The position numbers and the translations under genes were made by a program. A DNA stretch of 64,000 bases from Erythrobasidium yunnanense (taxonomy: Eukaryota; Basidiomycota; Cystobasidiomycetes; Erythrobasidiales; Erythrobasidiaceae). Below are positions 48,223 to 57,880 of this stretch, piece by piece. Numbering within the stretch: the stretch's first letter is position 1; every line of letters begins with the position of its first letter. The notes beneath the pieces are model-generated. The model did not search any database and was not told where the DNA came from. It saw only the letters and a list, made by a program, of their open reading frames with translations. The DNA lies in contig BCJC01000006.1 in the NCBI GenBank assembly GCA_001600175.1, forward strand, positions 1,193,968 through 1,257,967. The letters are read 5' to 3'.

Positions 48223-48810
48223 ATGCCTTCTTCCAGGTCACGAAAGATCGTCATTCTCGACGATAGTGATAGTGAAAGTCACGACAAGAGACGCAATAGT
48301 AGGGTGCACAGTAGCAGAGGACACAGCAGCAAACGCTCCAGCCGCCATAGTAGACGCCATCACGGCGATATTATCTTACACGAACGGTTTACCTTTCGAC
48401 GTCTGAGGCCTCAATACTCTATCTCTAGTGCAGACGACAGCTCCAACAGCTCCGAATGGGAGAGACAGCGACAAGTGGCGGCGACGCATCATGACAGGAT
48501 GACAATCAGCAAGCGCCGTAGCGATCGTGAGCGCCACTGCAGATGCAAGCACTGCGTCGAGCCAAAGAGACACAAGCATCGCGATGTGTCAGTAGAAGAC
48601 CGCCGTGACCGCACCACGAAAGACCGCAAGTCCTCAAAGTCGGCGAGACGGGCAAGAGCCGATCGAACAGAAGAATCAACTATTCCACAGCTGTTCGCTG
48701 CTCCCTTCGAGAAATTGGGCAATATCGGACGCCTTGTCCGATCGAAAAGCCTCAAAGATCTGAAAGATGCCAAACGAGTAGCCAAAGATTTCAAGGCCGT
48801 CCTCAGCTAG
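48223..48810 (+). CDS. Basic Ser/Arg/His-rich protein, cluster member 1
   Basis: Not recognised. Single exon, 195 residues, starting MPSSRSRKIVILDDSDSES. The body is rich in Ser, Arg, His and Lys with RSSRHSRRHHGD and a Cys pair in HCRCKHC. The C-terminal 40 residues look helical and less disordered: PQLFAAPFEKLGNIGRLV, SLKDLKDAKRVAKDF. It is the first of eleven same-strand small basic proteins ending at 59682. The mix of RS-like disorder with one amphipathic segment recurs in several members. Nuclear or RNA-binding function is possible by composition only. Confidence 0.6.
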   Translation: MPSSRSRKIVILDDSDSESHDKRRNSRVHSSRGHSSKRSSRHSRRHHGDIILHERFTFRRLRPQYSISSADDSSNSSEWERQRQVAATHHDRMTISKRRSDRERHCRCKHCVEPKRHKHRDVSVEDRRDRTTKDRKSSKSARRARADRTEESTIPQLFAAPFEKLGNIGRLVRSKSLKDLKDAKRVAKDFKAVLS

Positions 48811-49353
48811 CCAATCATCTGTGGTGCGCATTCTGGCACTGTCGGTCTGCCTGCGTTCCCCTTTTCGCTTTCTGTTACGAAGATGAGACATCAGTGTCCA
48901 GGCAGTCTGTATGCTTGAGCAGCCTGCCTCCTCGAAACGAGTGTTGCGTGTCTGAAACTGCTGTCTTTCCCGCATCGCGGGACATCCGAGCCCCCATACT
49001 CGTGGTCACGGCGTTGCCATGTCCAATCTATTCGAGCTACTTGGTCGACCTCGGCTTCCCGTTCTATTCATCTACTTACTTTCACTTTACGTTCGCATAT
49101 TGTGCATTCGGCCCTTCTCCTAGATCATTCGTTCAACGGACATCACCGCCTTTTGATGCTAGACAATCCCGCTGACTTTTCAGTTCATCAAGTAGCTAGC
49201 TGCACAGGTAGTTGCTCTCGTCAGCCGACGCAAGTAAGCTCTTAAGCCTCATTTCGTGTACACGTGCAGCTCACTTCGTATACAGGCCTCCTCTTCCTGT
49301 TCACCTCATCTCTCTACTCACCGGTGCACGGTCCTTGCACTTCAGCCTCTGTC

Positions 49354-50419
49354 ATGAGCTTCTCTAGAGGAGGAGTAGGAGGTTCAAAGAGAGATCACGT
49401 TGACAGCGTCAAGCTTGTTGACGTTCCCAGACGAAAGTCGTCCGCAAGGCGGTCTTTCAGTGGCAGCAGCCATCGTTCGCATAGCCAACCAGAGCGGCTC
49501 AGTACTAAGCACACGGCAAGCGATTTCGGTAAAAAGCGCTCTGCAAAAGCGACACCACAGCCCAAAAACAGCAAACACAAATCGCGTTCACCTTCACGCT
49601 CGCGTGCGAGGTCTGACTCTCGATCTGCATCGCATTCTCATTCCGGTTCGAAGAAGTCCAAAAAGGCATACGAATTCCAAGATGTCTCTTCCACGTCCAG
49701 TGCTGAGAGCGATGACGATAGCAGCGACAATAGCGAGTCCACTGCACCTTCGAGAGCTTCCCGGAGTCATGCTTCGTCACATCACGGAGGACGCCGAGAC
49801 AAGGAGAAAAGGCGGCCTTCAAGAGCGCGATCAGCCTCACGAGATGGAAGCTCACGACGTCGCTCGAAAAACGAAGACAGACACGAGCATGCTCGCTCGC
49901 GTTCGCGCGAGAAACGGGATCCTGAAAAGCGAAGAAGCTCATTTAGACACGAAAAGCAGCATCAGCATCGATCTCGAGGCGAAGATAGAGACCATAGGCA
50001 CGAGCATAGGCAAGTGTCCGCTCTTGCTGTTCCGCCTACCTTACTGATAACCCCAACATCTGCCCCACAGAGAGCGCAAGTCCCGCTCGCGGAAAGAAAC
50101 CTTCGTCATCAACAAGTACAATATTCCATTGATGGAAACCCGCGACGGTAAAAGACCGCGAAAGGCAGAGATACGAGTCCCAACCAAGGATGGCGAAGAT
50201 ATCTTCATCGTCGGGCCAGGCGTGGGCCGGCACAACGCAGCAAGACGCAAGAGGGCAAGAGCGCGAGCCAGGCGTCACCCTAAGTCTTTTGCCGATGACA
50301 AGCGCCGGTCATCGCACGACGAGGGAAAAAACCGACGGAAGTCGAACTCTGTGTGGCCGCCGGCGTCTGGTCAAGATTTACTCAGGCTTTTCTGGAATAG
50401 CATAAAGCACAGAATATAA
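49354..50419 (+). CDS. Basic Ser/Arg/Lys-rich protein, cluster member 2
   Basis: Not recognised. Two exons: 49354-50009 and 50071-50419, about 334 residues. Starts MSFSRGGVGGSKRDHVDSV. Long RS-type runs follow (KSRSPSRSRARSDSRSASHS, SRAPSR-like blocks), then an Asp/Glu/Ser patch and a His/Arg-rich stretch. After the intron comes the only globular-looking part: ETFVINKYNIPLME, EIRVPTKDGEDIFIVGPGVG. The intron (61 nt) has a GC donor with the textbook consensus AG|GCAAGT and a CCACAG acceptor. Splicing joins HEHR to ERKSRSRKE in frame, while reading through gives an unrelated tail ending at 50151. Confidence 0.62.
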
Positions 50420-50772
50420 GGAAGCCAGATATAGGCAAGTACCTTGGTGTCACCACCACGCTTTCAAATGTAAATTGTGGCTGGACACCGCTGAGACTTA
50501 CCAGATGTATCGTACGATCATGATGTATACGAGTAACAAATACCTCCTCTCCAGCAGCACCTCATCGCGATTTAGTATGGTTACTTACAAAATTCTTACC
50601 AGTGTCCGACTCGACGCATCACAGGCACCTCCGCACCGCCTTCCCGTCAATCAACGTATACGCTCTCTACGCTTCTGTGGTCCCTGACAACTAACGGGGA
50701 TTGTGTCGATTGTAAGTGCGTCGTTGCGGGCCACCTGCCCGACTGACGCTTTGCTCCGGACCCGCAGCTCGA

Positions 50773-51918
50773 ATGTCTCTGTCGTACGTTCTGAGCGATA
50801 CCAAGCCTAGGTCTGCCAAACCGAGAAAGCCTAGCAAGCACGTCAAATACGAAAGCTCCAATTTCAGCGAAACATCTGAATCCGAATCTGCCGCCTCGAC
50901 TTATACCGTATCTACCTCCACTGGAAGGTCGCATCGTCCCGGCTACAAAAGACACAGAAAGCAAGCGAAGAAGACGCATAAGCCTTTAGATGAGGTCGTA
51001 GACGACTATCGCCGGCGTCCTGACGGCAACAGTGGTTGGAGGGCTTATGAGGAAATTCGGAGAAATTCAAAGGGCGAAAAGGTTAACAAAGACATCATCT
51101 GGGAGCGCATAGATGATAAAGGACGGAAACACATCAAGACCTTTAGTATCACTAAGTCTGGCTCTAAAGCGAAACACCGCAAGGATTCATTCGACGACAG
51201 CGGCCTGGGTTCATCCATCAGCAGTGACTCCGACATTGAGAGTGAATTACCCCTGCAACTCAAGCGCAGATCGTCTCGAAGGCCCACAAACAGAATCAAG
51301 CACCGCAAGGATTCATTCGACGATAGCGGCCTCGGCTCGTCTATCAGTAGTGGCTCCGAGAGTGAGAGTGAATTATCCCTACCTCCCAGACACAGAACAT
51401 CCCGAAGGCTCGCAACAAAGCATGATCGGCACAGATCGCACAGGCATCATCGCGGTACTCGATCTCGTGTATCTGGGAAAGTCCACGAGAAGAGTATACG
51501 CATTCCTCAGCATCCCAAAACTAACATTGTTCTCAAAGCTGGCAAGAACATCTACATGGGCGACTGCAGTCCGGAGCCAAAGAGGCATTCTCGCCATCGC
51601 AACCATCGTAGAGATCGAAAGAGGCGTCACCGCTCTATGCATACAGCTGCGCCTCGGGAGTGGGAGAATCATCTGGTGCAGAGATACATCACGACCACGA
51701 CGAAGGAGTGGGAAGAGCCGCGGTTCAAGTGGCCGTGGACCAGTGGCAAGCGAAAGAACTACAAAGAATGGGTAGATCGTGATAGTGACTGGAGGTACAG
51801 CGTCATGGATTGGGGGAAGAAGAGAGGTCTGGCAGGGAAAGGCGAGGGAGAGGCCCCTGCAAAACCTGGACGGCATCTCAAGAATCGAGGAGACTTCAGA
51901 GTGCTGAGAGCGACATAG
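50773..51918 (+). CDS. Basic Ser/Arg-rich protein with 42-residue tandem duplication, cluster member 3
   Basis: Not recognised. Single coding exon, 381 residues, starting MSLSYVLSDTKPRSAKPRK. The ATG follows a CCGCAG acceptor-like site, so a 5' UTR intron is likely (donor GTAAGTG near 50710). Residues about 134-217 contain two tandem 42-residue units, each starting KHRKDSFDDSGLGSSISS (126-bp period, 51175 and 51301). Each unit carries DSGLGS, an exact match to the DSG-phi-x-S phosphodegron. Other blocks: GWRAYEEIRRNSKGEKVNKD, IIWERIDDKGRKHIKTFSI, NIVLKAGKNIYMGDCSPEP, and a Trp-rich end (WEEPRFKWPW, KNYKEWVDRDSDWRYSVMDW). The Trp-rich parts suggest some folded structure. Confidence 0.62.
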   Translation: MSLSYVLSDTKPRSAKPRKPSKHVKYESSNFSETSESESAASTYTVSTSTGRSHRPGYKRHRKQAKKTHKPLDEVVDDYRRRPDGNSGWRAYEEIRRNSKGEKVNKDIIWERIDDKGRKHIKTFSITKSGSKAKHRKDSFDDSGLGSSISSDSDIESELPLQLKRRSSRRPTNRIKHRKDSFDDSGLGSSISSGSESESELSLPPRHRTSRRLATKHDRHRSHRHHRGTRSRVSGKVHEKSIRIPQHPKTNIVLKAGKNIYMGDCSPEPKRHSRHRNHRRDRKRRHRSMHTAAPREWENHLVQRYITTTTKEWEEPRFKWPWTSGKRKNYKEWVDRDSDWRYSVMDWGKKRGLAGKGEGEAPAKPGRHLKNRGDFRVLRAT

Positions 51919-52205
51919 TGCATCTACCAATGCTACATTATCTAATTAAACATCTGCTCCTCGCGCCCTCCTGTACGGCATTCAGTCGTCTTTACTCTGT
52001 CATTGTCAAGATATCCCCCCTTCTCACACACTCGCTACAACCTCCTGTAACTGTTCGTTCTACATGTTTTCAGGAATTGCGCTGTCAGACGTGAGGCGGT
52101 GAGTGTCCAGAGTACCTGACTTGTTGACAACAGAGTCTGACAGGTTGCTGTTGCTTTGCTTAGCAGCTCCACCTAGCACGAAATAGTCCTTCTAGGGGCT
52201 TCGTA

Positions 52206-52595
52206 ATGTCTCAAAGGCCACAAGCACCAGCCAGGACTGCATCTGCTTCTGCTTCCTCCGCTGCATCCTCCTCGTCGGCGTCTACAGTGGGACCTCCACA
52301 ATCGAGCTTTGCGCCGGCCAGCGCTCTAAAGAGGACCGACAGACCGACGCATGTCAATATCTTCGATCCCAAAGTTAACAGCCGCATGAATGTCGATGTC
52401 ACGACTAACTACCCGGATAAAAGGCAAAAGAGAGTGCAGCGTGAGGAACTGCAGCGTCTCCAAGCACTCGCTGATGCGGAAAAGAGAAAGAAGCAGAAGA
52501 AAAAGAAGAAAGCTATAAGACTGGTCAGAGTGAAAACACAAGACGATGAAGGGGAGAAGAAGGAGAAGAAGCCGCGAAGGAGAAGATGGTGGTAG
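52206..52595 (+). CDS. Small Ser/Ala then Lys-rich protein, cluster member 4
   Basis: Not recognised. Single exon, 129 residues, starting MSQRPQAPARTASASASS. An Ala/Ser-rich leader precedes a short ordered-looking segment (RTDRPTHVNIFDPKVNSRM, then NVDVTTNYPDKRQKRVQ). A charged helix with a Lys run follows (about 52475-52515), and the end reads KKPRRRRWW. Strongly basic, probably nuclear by composition. The gene lies between members 3 and 5 with intergenic distances near 290 and 125 bp. Confidence 0.55.
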   Translation: MSQRPQAPARTASASASSAASSSSASTVGPPQSSFAPASALKRTDRPTHVNIFDPKVNSRMNVDVTTNYPDKRQKRVQREELQRLQALADAEKRKKQKKKKKAIRLVRVKTQDDEGEKKEKKPRRRRWW

Positions 52596-52720
52596 CCGGA
52601 GAACTTGCAGCTAGTTGGAGAGGTATGATCCCCGGGTGTTGAGGGTCCGATAAGCAAGCGTGTGTCCTCAGCATTACGTTGTATGCAGCTTCCTGTTAAC
52701 GCTTCGAGGGAATGCAACCT

Positions 52721-53317
52721 ATGACGACGTGTGGTTACGACTCTTTCGATCCAACTACCTGTCAACAGGATTTTCCATCTTGTCAGACATCAGGGGCTGT
52801 GAGTCCGCTTGCGCATGGTGGAGTTGGGATGCGAGCTGGCAGCTTGCTCTTCCTTCAACACCAGCCACACTAGCCACAGCGCTCCCAATCGATCTTCCAA
52901 GACCGAGGCGACTCCTGTGAACGTTTGCCTGAAGGTATGCCTCAAGAGCAGTATCGAAAAAACGGAAGCTCTTCTAAAAGGGAAGATGAAAAGAGGAGAA
53001 AGGACAAAGAGAGGGAAATAGAGCGCCGTAGGAGAGCCGCCGCAAAACAGAGACGCATGGAGGAAGAAGAGGAGGCAAGAGAGCAAGAGCGCCAGCAGAG
53101 AAACGCCAGGTTGGCTGTTCCTAAGGGAATACTTCGACGGTCCTCCTCGGACGGCTACTCATCCTACAATGACCTTTCTGCAGATGAAAATGCCAGAAAC
53201 AACGTGGATTTAAGCAGTTCAGCCGAGCTGCACAAGAAGCCGCAGAAGGAGGAAGGAAAAGGAACAGGAGCAGGTAATGGGAAGAAGGGGAAGAAGAAGA
53301 AACCAAGCGCTGCGTAG
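52721..53317 (+). CDS. Charged coiled-coil protein with Cys-containing first exon, cluster member 5
   Basis: Not recognised. Proposed two exons: 52721-52798 (MTTCGYDSFDPTTCQQDF, then PSCQTSGA, three Cys) and 52880-53317, joined over an 81-nt GTGAGT...CACAG intron. Exon 2 begins RSQSIFQDRGDSCERL, then a very charged helix (EDEKRRKDKEREIERRRRAA, KQRRMEEEEEAREQERQQRN). ILRRSSSDGYSSYNDLS follows, and a Lys-rich end KKGKKKKPSAA. The model is supported by frame continuity and good splice sites only. An alternative is a shorter protein starting at the ATG at 52925. About 171 residues. Confidence 0.5.
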
Positions 53318-53603
53318 ATGATTGAGGAAGGCCTGTATCTGTCCCTTGTCTGTCTCCGTCCTCTTATCCGTGTACAAGTGTGCCGACTACAGCTCCAGGC
53401 CCAGCAACGCTTGGTCTTTCACTAAGTAAGCAGGACCATGAGAAGCAGCGTATGTCTGCCTGAAGACTCTGCAGAATGGTCATCGTCCAGCATCCGAAAG
53501 GCAGCGCCCTGACGGCTTGCAACCCCTCCAGCTGGCAGGATGTCGCTGGTCTCTTTCGGCTGGCTACTCGCAGCAGCACTCTTCAGTAGTCGACCACGCT
53601 GTG

Positions 53604-54137
53604 ATGCCTTCAAGACATCGTCCAAGCTCCCGTCCTCATGGTCGCAGTCATACGAGAAAGCCGGCTCACCATAGAAGTCGCAGAGATGGAGAAAGCAAGA
53701 GAAGACAACGCCATCACAGATACGACGACGATAGCGATGATGACTACGATTTGTGAGATGGTATGCAATCACTGAAACTGGATCCAAGACTGCCTACTAT
53801 GCGGGCCGTCCCGAAGATCCTGCAGCACACCGCTAGCAGGAAAGCCCGCGAACAGACTTCTTTAGGTTTCTGGCATCTGGTGAAAACACCTTTCTCTAAC
53901 ATGGGTAGAGATCCAAGAAGTAAGCATTCCGCCCTCAAGCCTACCGAGGGTGTTCGCAACAAGGCAATTTCAACCGGACTGGCTGTCATTACAGAAACTG
54001 CATGGAGAGCTGGTCTGCATCAACTCAATAAGAGCAAGAGAGCGCGGAAATGGGGTGTGATGAGACTGCTGGGCAACGTGCAGGTCTCCCCAGAGCAAAA
54101 TGCGAGAAGACATAGCAAGCGCTCCCGAAATCATTGA
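53604..54137 (+). CDS. Basic His/Arg/Ser-rich protein, cluster member 6
   Basis: Not recognised. Starts MPSRHRPSSRPHGRSHTRK. Exon 1 (53604-53752) is His/Arg/Ser-rich and ends with an Asp-rich patch (RYDDDSDDDYD). Exon 2 starts near 53837 or 53840 (two adjacent AG acceptors in the same frame) and codes KAREQTSLGFWHLVKTPF, GVRNKAISTGLAVITETAWR and KSKRARKWGVMRLLGNVQ. It ends HSKRSRNH. The donor is GTGAGA at 53753. Without splicing the first frame stops at once and the second has its own ATG at 53763, so two separate genes cannot be fully excluded. About 149 residues. Confidence 0.5.
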
Positions 54138-54428
54138 CGTTAGATGCTGCTGCTTGGCGGCTACTTGTCGAGTCTTAGCAGCTGTTATGCTCTATCGCTG
54201 CTTCTCTCCAGCACTCCGCTCGCAACTCCACCTGCCGTGAATCATGCCCTTTGATCGCTGTAGTCCGACAACTTCATCGCACCGACAAACACCTGACTGC
54301 TAGTCAAGATGACTTCATCCTCTCCTTGTCTTCACGCAGACCCTTGCAACACTCTGACGAGATAGAGGTGAGCCATACAGAGGAACGTCTGTCACCCAGT
54401 CTCGACTGATGCAGATTTATGCCGCAGA

Positions 54429-54992
54429 ATGGCAGACTACCATCAGCGAGACGATAGGCGCCGACGCACTCGTGAAAGACAAAACCTCCGAGACTATCCA
54501 GACTCCAATGCGTCTTACCCATTCAACACCTACAGCGCTTCCAATTCGTCAGGCGGGAGTTCGCGCCACTACAGCTCCTCGACAGATGGATCCAGAGGAC
54601 GACGCTCGTCTGCTTCAAGTGCAGGCTCCAGTTCCGCCGATCCCTACTTTCAGAACACTCAACCCAGATATGACCGACGTTCCTCCAAGAAGCAGAAATC
54701 TACGAGCAGCAAAGCCCTCGATCGATTGCTACCAATGGCCGTGCCTGTGCTAGAAGGGATCCTCGCTAAAGTAGGCGTTCAGGAGGGCGACATCTATACC
54801 TACATCGACGCTTTCAAGTACCCTCAAATGCCAAAGTCTCGATCAAGAAGCTACTCTGGTGAACACGAAGATATCGATATCACTATCCGCTTGCAGGCTG
54901 TTGGCAAACTCGTGCTAAAGAACCACAGCAAAGATATTCAGCAGCTCGTGCTCAGCGCCCTTCTCAGCAAAGTTGTCAAAATCAGACTATAG
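54429..54992 (+). CDS. Ser/Tyr/Arg-rich protein with C-terminal helical domain, cluster member 7
   Basis: Not recognised. Starts MADYHQRDDRRRRTRERQN, directly after a GCCGCAG acceptor-like site, with a GTGAGCC donor near 54366; a 5' UTR intron is therefore likely. The first 95 residues are Ser/Tyr/Asn/Arg-rich and probably disordered. The last 90 look folded and hydrophobic: ALDRLLPMAVPVLEGILAKV, GDIYTYIDAFKYPQMP, IDITIRLQAVGKLVLKNHSK and QQLVLSALLSKVVKIRL. 187 residues, single coding exon. This is the member with the largest non-polar domain and the best candidate for structure-based homology search. Confidence 0.6.
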   Translation: MADYHQRDDRRRRTRERQNLRDYPDSNASYPFNTYSASNSSGGSSRHYSSSTDGSRGRRSSASSAGSSSADPYFQNTQPRYDRRSSKKQKSTSSKALDRLLPMAVPVLEGILAKVGVQEGDIYTYIDAFKYPQMPKSRSRSYSGEHEDIDITIRLQAVGKLVLKNHSKDIQQLVLSALLSKVVKIRL

Positions 54993-55394
54993 CACAAGAC
55001 CTTGCCAATGATGCTGCTCGCAAGCTTTCCATCGTCTGAAACACGCTCCCCATGTAACCTGTAGTGCCGGGTACTACTCTTTCTGCTGATCTTACATGCT
55101 ACTAAAACTGTCTCAACGGATCAACGCCAGGTCGGCTAAGTCGTTGCAGCTTTCGCTACATGCTCGAACGCAATGTTGAGCCTGCGGACGAGATGTGCTC
55201 CCAAAAGGTCTCCGGTTGCTTTCCACCGAACAAAACAGCTGCACGACATGAGGAGCCGGAATCAAGAACAACTTGTTGCACCAAGAGCACCGCCTTCCGT
55301 AAGACACAAAACTGCTGCTAACGACTCGGCAACTTGCTGAGCGCTCTCTGTCTCGCTCTCTCTTGGCCCCCTACGCGCAAGCACAAGTCCGAGC

Positions 55395-56165
55395 ATGCCT
55401 GCAAGAAGCAAACATAACAAGTCGGGTGGCTTGATGGGCAGAGTAGCTAAACGTGCGCTGAAGGAAGCTGTTGGCGGTCGCTCCAGCAGATCAAGATATG
55501 ACAGTAGATATGGGCCTCGACCTAGTCACAGACTGGCCTACGATTCGTACGAATCCGATGAATACAGCGTCGGAGGTTACGGTGCTCCTCTCGTGCCCTA
55601 TTCCCGCCACTCAAGACGTCCTTCTGGCGGACCACTTCTGTCTGGTCCATTTGGGGATCAACTGAAGTGGAAGATTGGAGACTACATCGTTCGGAAATTT
55701 GCAAATCCGAAGAGCCTGATGGCTCTTATCCCTGGACTCAAGGGCGATGACACTTCTGAGTCATCGTCCGACACCTCGTCTTCAGACTCCGAAGACGGCA
55801 AGCGGTCGCGACGCAAGCCGCGCAAGAGCAGCCGCAGACACAATGTGTCTCGTTCTAAAGAGGGAAGACGTACACATCGCAGATCAGACCACGGCAGGAA
55901 GTCTAGAGACGACTCCTCGTTAGACTCCAGTGAGGACGAAAAGCCTCGACCCCGCCGAAGACATCAAAGTGACCGTCACCGGTCCAGACGCCATCATGGT
56001 GACAAAGGAACGAACAGCGGCCATCGCAGCCATCGCGAAGAACCTGTACGCAGACATAACTATCGCAGCCGCCGGCCCACTCGACCTCATGGGAGAGAGG
56101 GTGCAATACCTCCTCATGCTGCAAATTACGGCGTGCCTTATGGAGCGCCTACACCTTACTATTAG
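55395..56165 (+). CDS. Basic Ser/Arg/His-rich protein, cluster member 8
   Basis: Not recognised. Single exon, 256 residues, starting MPARSKHNKSGGLMGRVAK. A short amphipathic stretch (LMGRVAKRALKEAVGG) is followed by a Tyr/Ser-rich segment. A less polar block comes next (PLLSGPFGDQLKWKIGDYIV, RKFANPKSLMALIPGLKG). A Ser/Asp patch (SESSSDTSSSDSEDG) and a long Arg/His/Lys/Ser tail follow, ending GVPYGAPTPYY. The start MPARSK is like MPSSRS (member 1), MPSRHR (member 6) and MSSRNR (member 11). Confidence 0.62.
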   Translation: MPARSKHNKSGGLMGRVAKRALKEAVGGRSSRSRYDSRYGPRPSHRLAYDSYESDEYSVGGYGAPLVPYSRHSRRPSGGPLLSGPFGDQLKWKIGDYIVRKFANPKSLMALIPGLKGDDTSESSSDTSSSDSEDGKRSRRKPRKSSRRHNVSRSKEGRRTHRRSDHGRKSRDDSSLDSSEDEKPRPRRRHQSDRHRSRRHHGDKGTNSGHRSHREEPVRRHNYRSRRPTRPHGREGAIPPHAANYGVPYGAPTPYY

Positions 56166-56517
56166 CAGTATTTCCTGTATGGCGACGCAGAATGATACCT
56201 GTCTCTGAAAATGCACCTTTGTCCAAAGTGAGCTGGAGTGCTGATCATTCTTGATCTGTCCAAAATTTTCAGGATAGGACTCTATACCACTTTCGCGTGT
56301 TCTTACTGGTCTTCGAGCAATCCACGTGCGATTGGTAGCGTCTAGGTGAGTGAAGGAACTTTGTGGGTGGCGCATGCATTCAGAGTCTGACGGATGACAT
56401 AGCCTTCACACGATAACAGGGTGAAATTTTCAGATCAGATCTCCCCTCGCGCTGCCAATGCCTACCATACACGTATCAGCTAGCTAGAGAGAAGGCTATC
56501 GCCATTGCTATCTCGAA

Positions 56518-56910
56518 ATGGGTTCTAAGAAGGGTGGACAGTCACCAGGGAAGGGGAAGCGTCCTTCGCCTAATCACCATGACCCTGCAGACTTTCCTAT
56601 ACCTGTTGAGGGCATGCTGCCGCCTCCGCCTCCGCCTCCTCCTCCTCCAAACGACGGTTTGGGTAATCAGCATGGCTCATTCTCTGGTTATCCTCGACTT
56701 CCGGATCCGACAGAAGTTCCTCTGCCCGCGTCGACGAAAAGCTCCTCTCGATGGTCAGAACACAGCAGATCCTCGTCACAACGCAAACGTCGCAATCAAC
56801 TTCCTTCATTGCCCACGCGCGTCTGTCTGGCCATTCGAAAGCCTAAACAGATAGATTCACTATCATCTGCCGCCAATGGCGGCCAAGAGGAAAGGGAGGA
56901 ATCATGGTAA
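56518..56910 (+). CDS. Polyproline-containing protein, cluster member 9 (3' end uncertain)
   Basis: Not recognised. Starts MGSKKGGQSPGKGKRPSPN. A run of ten Pro codons lies at about 56622-56651 (PVEGMLPPPPPP...). The Ser/Arg segment SSSRWSEHSRSSSQRKRRNQ follows. The open frame then enters the first copy of the palindrome array (56869-56883 gives AANGG) and stops at 56910. The last 30 codons may not be genuine: the gene could splice out near 56750-56800, and it may share exons with the next gene at 57881. Poly-Pro next to RS-like sequence is compatible with a splicing or actin-related adaptor, but that is only compositional. Confidence 0.45.
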   Translation: MGSKKGGQSPGKGKRPSPNHHDPADFPIPVEGMLPPPPPPPPPPNDGLGNQHGSFSGYPRLPDPTEVPLPASTKSSSRWSEHSRSSSQRKRRNQLPSLPTRVCLAIRKPKQIDSLSSAANGGQEEREESW

Positions 56911-57832
56911 TATCACCAGTCGAAAGCGTTCGCCAGTCTTCAGTCGAAAGCGTTCGCCAGTCTTCAGTCGAAAGCGTTCGCAGAAGGTCTACTCTTGACC
57001 GCCAGTGGCGGTCCAGACATGCCATTCTGAAAGTACAGCGTTCGCCAGACTTTGTTCTGGCCGCCATTGGCGGCATGAAGAACACGGACCGACGAAAGCT
57101 TTCGCTGAGACTGAAGGCGAACGCTTACAGTACGACTACTGCCTTTTGGCCGCCAATGGCGGCTGATGATCGAAATCACGTGACTGAAAGTTCAGACTTC
57201 AAATCTGAAACCCGACCTTTCGGCACTGCAACACCTGTCCAGACGTGCTCTACGTACACGATTTGCAGCCTTGGGCTGCTAGCTAATCAAAGTAGCTTAC
57301 GAATTTCATTTTCGAACTCATCCGAACGACCTGCCATTTCCCCCCTAACTCCTTTCGCCCCCTTTCCGCATCCCTCCAACGCGCCATCTTGATACTGTTC
57401 TCTTTTGCCGCCAATGGCGGCTAATCATAGCAGTCCTACTGGTGTTCGCACTAATTCTACTGAAAGCATTCGCCCTGTTCTCAGCGAAAGCGCCTGGAAA
57501 GCTGGTCGAAAGCAGTCGTTTCAGTTTGATTCTGACCGCCAGTGGCGGTTGACAGGCAGCATTTGGTGACAATAATTCGCTGCTTGTTCAGCAGGTTCAG
57601 TCCGCATATCAATGACCGCCATTGGCGGTTGTAAGTTGGAACACCTTAACATTCGAAAGTAGTAGTCTTACTCTGGTCGAAATGAAAACGCAGTAGTATT
57701 ACTGAAAGTATTCGCTTCTGCTCAGGCTTCTGACCGCCAATGGCGGTCTGAACGAATCAAACTCACGCCAAAGCCAACACTGTCAGTTGAAAGCATTCGC
57801 CAGATTGCAGACCTTTGGCCGCCATTGGCGGC
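56829..57832. repeat. Bipartite palindrome array: nine copies of RCCGCCANTGGCGGY with associated TGAAAGC(A/G)TTCGCC motif
   Basis: Nine copies of the 13-bp core CCGCCANTGGCGG start at 56870, 56999, 57061, 57150, 57408, 57536, 57616, 57734 and 57819 (centre base A, G, T, A, A, G, T, A, T). The base before and after each core is always a complementary pair: G...C in copies 1, 3, 4, 5, 9 and A...T in copies 2, 6, 7, 8. Beyond this pair symmetry is lost. A second motif, itself near-palindromic (TGAAAGCATTCGCC or CGAAAGCGTTCGC), precedes many copies by 14-20 nt: 56969, 57028, 57703 and 57788, with weaker forms elsewhere. At 56921-56981 this second motif stands in three tandem 24-bp units. Spacing is irregular (62-258 bp), so it is neither satellite nor CRISPR. 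It lies between cluster members 9 and 10. Confidence 0.9.
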
Positions 57833-57880
57833 AACTTAAGGAAGGACAATCTGGTATGACCCTTGAAGAAAGACAAAAAG

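Noticed and set aside
56904-57392. Plus-strand ORF through the array with an octapeptide repeat (SVESVRQS).
   Set aside because: The repeat is just the translation of the 24-bp units; the frame has no start context, no family and crosses the palindromes without constraint on codons.
56829-57832. Palindrome array considered as a CRISPR array or satellite.
   Set aside because: Spacing is irregular (62-258 bp), units are bipartite, flanks differ, and the host is a eukaryote.
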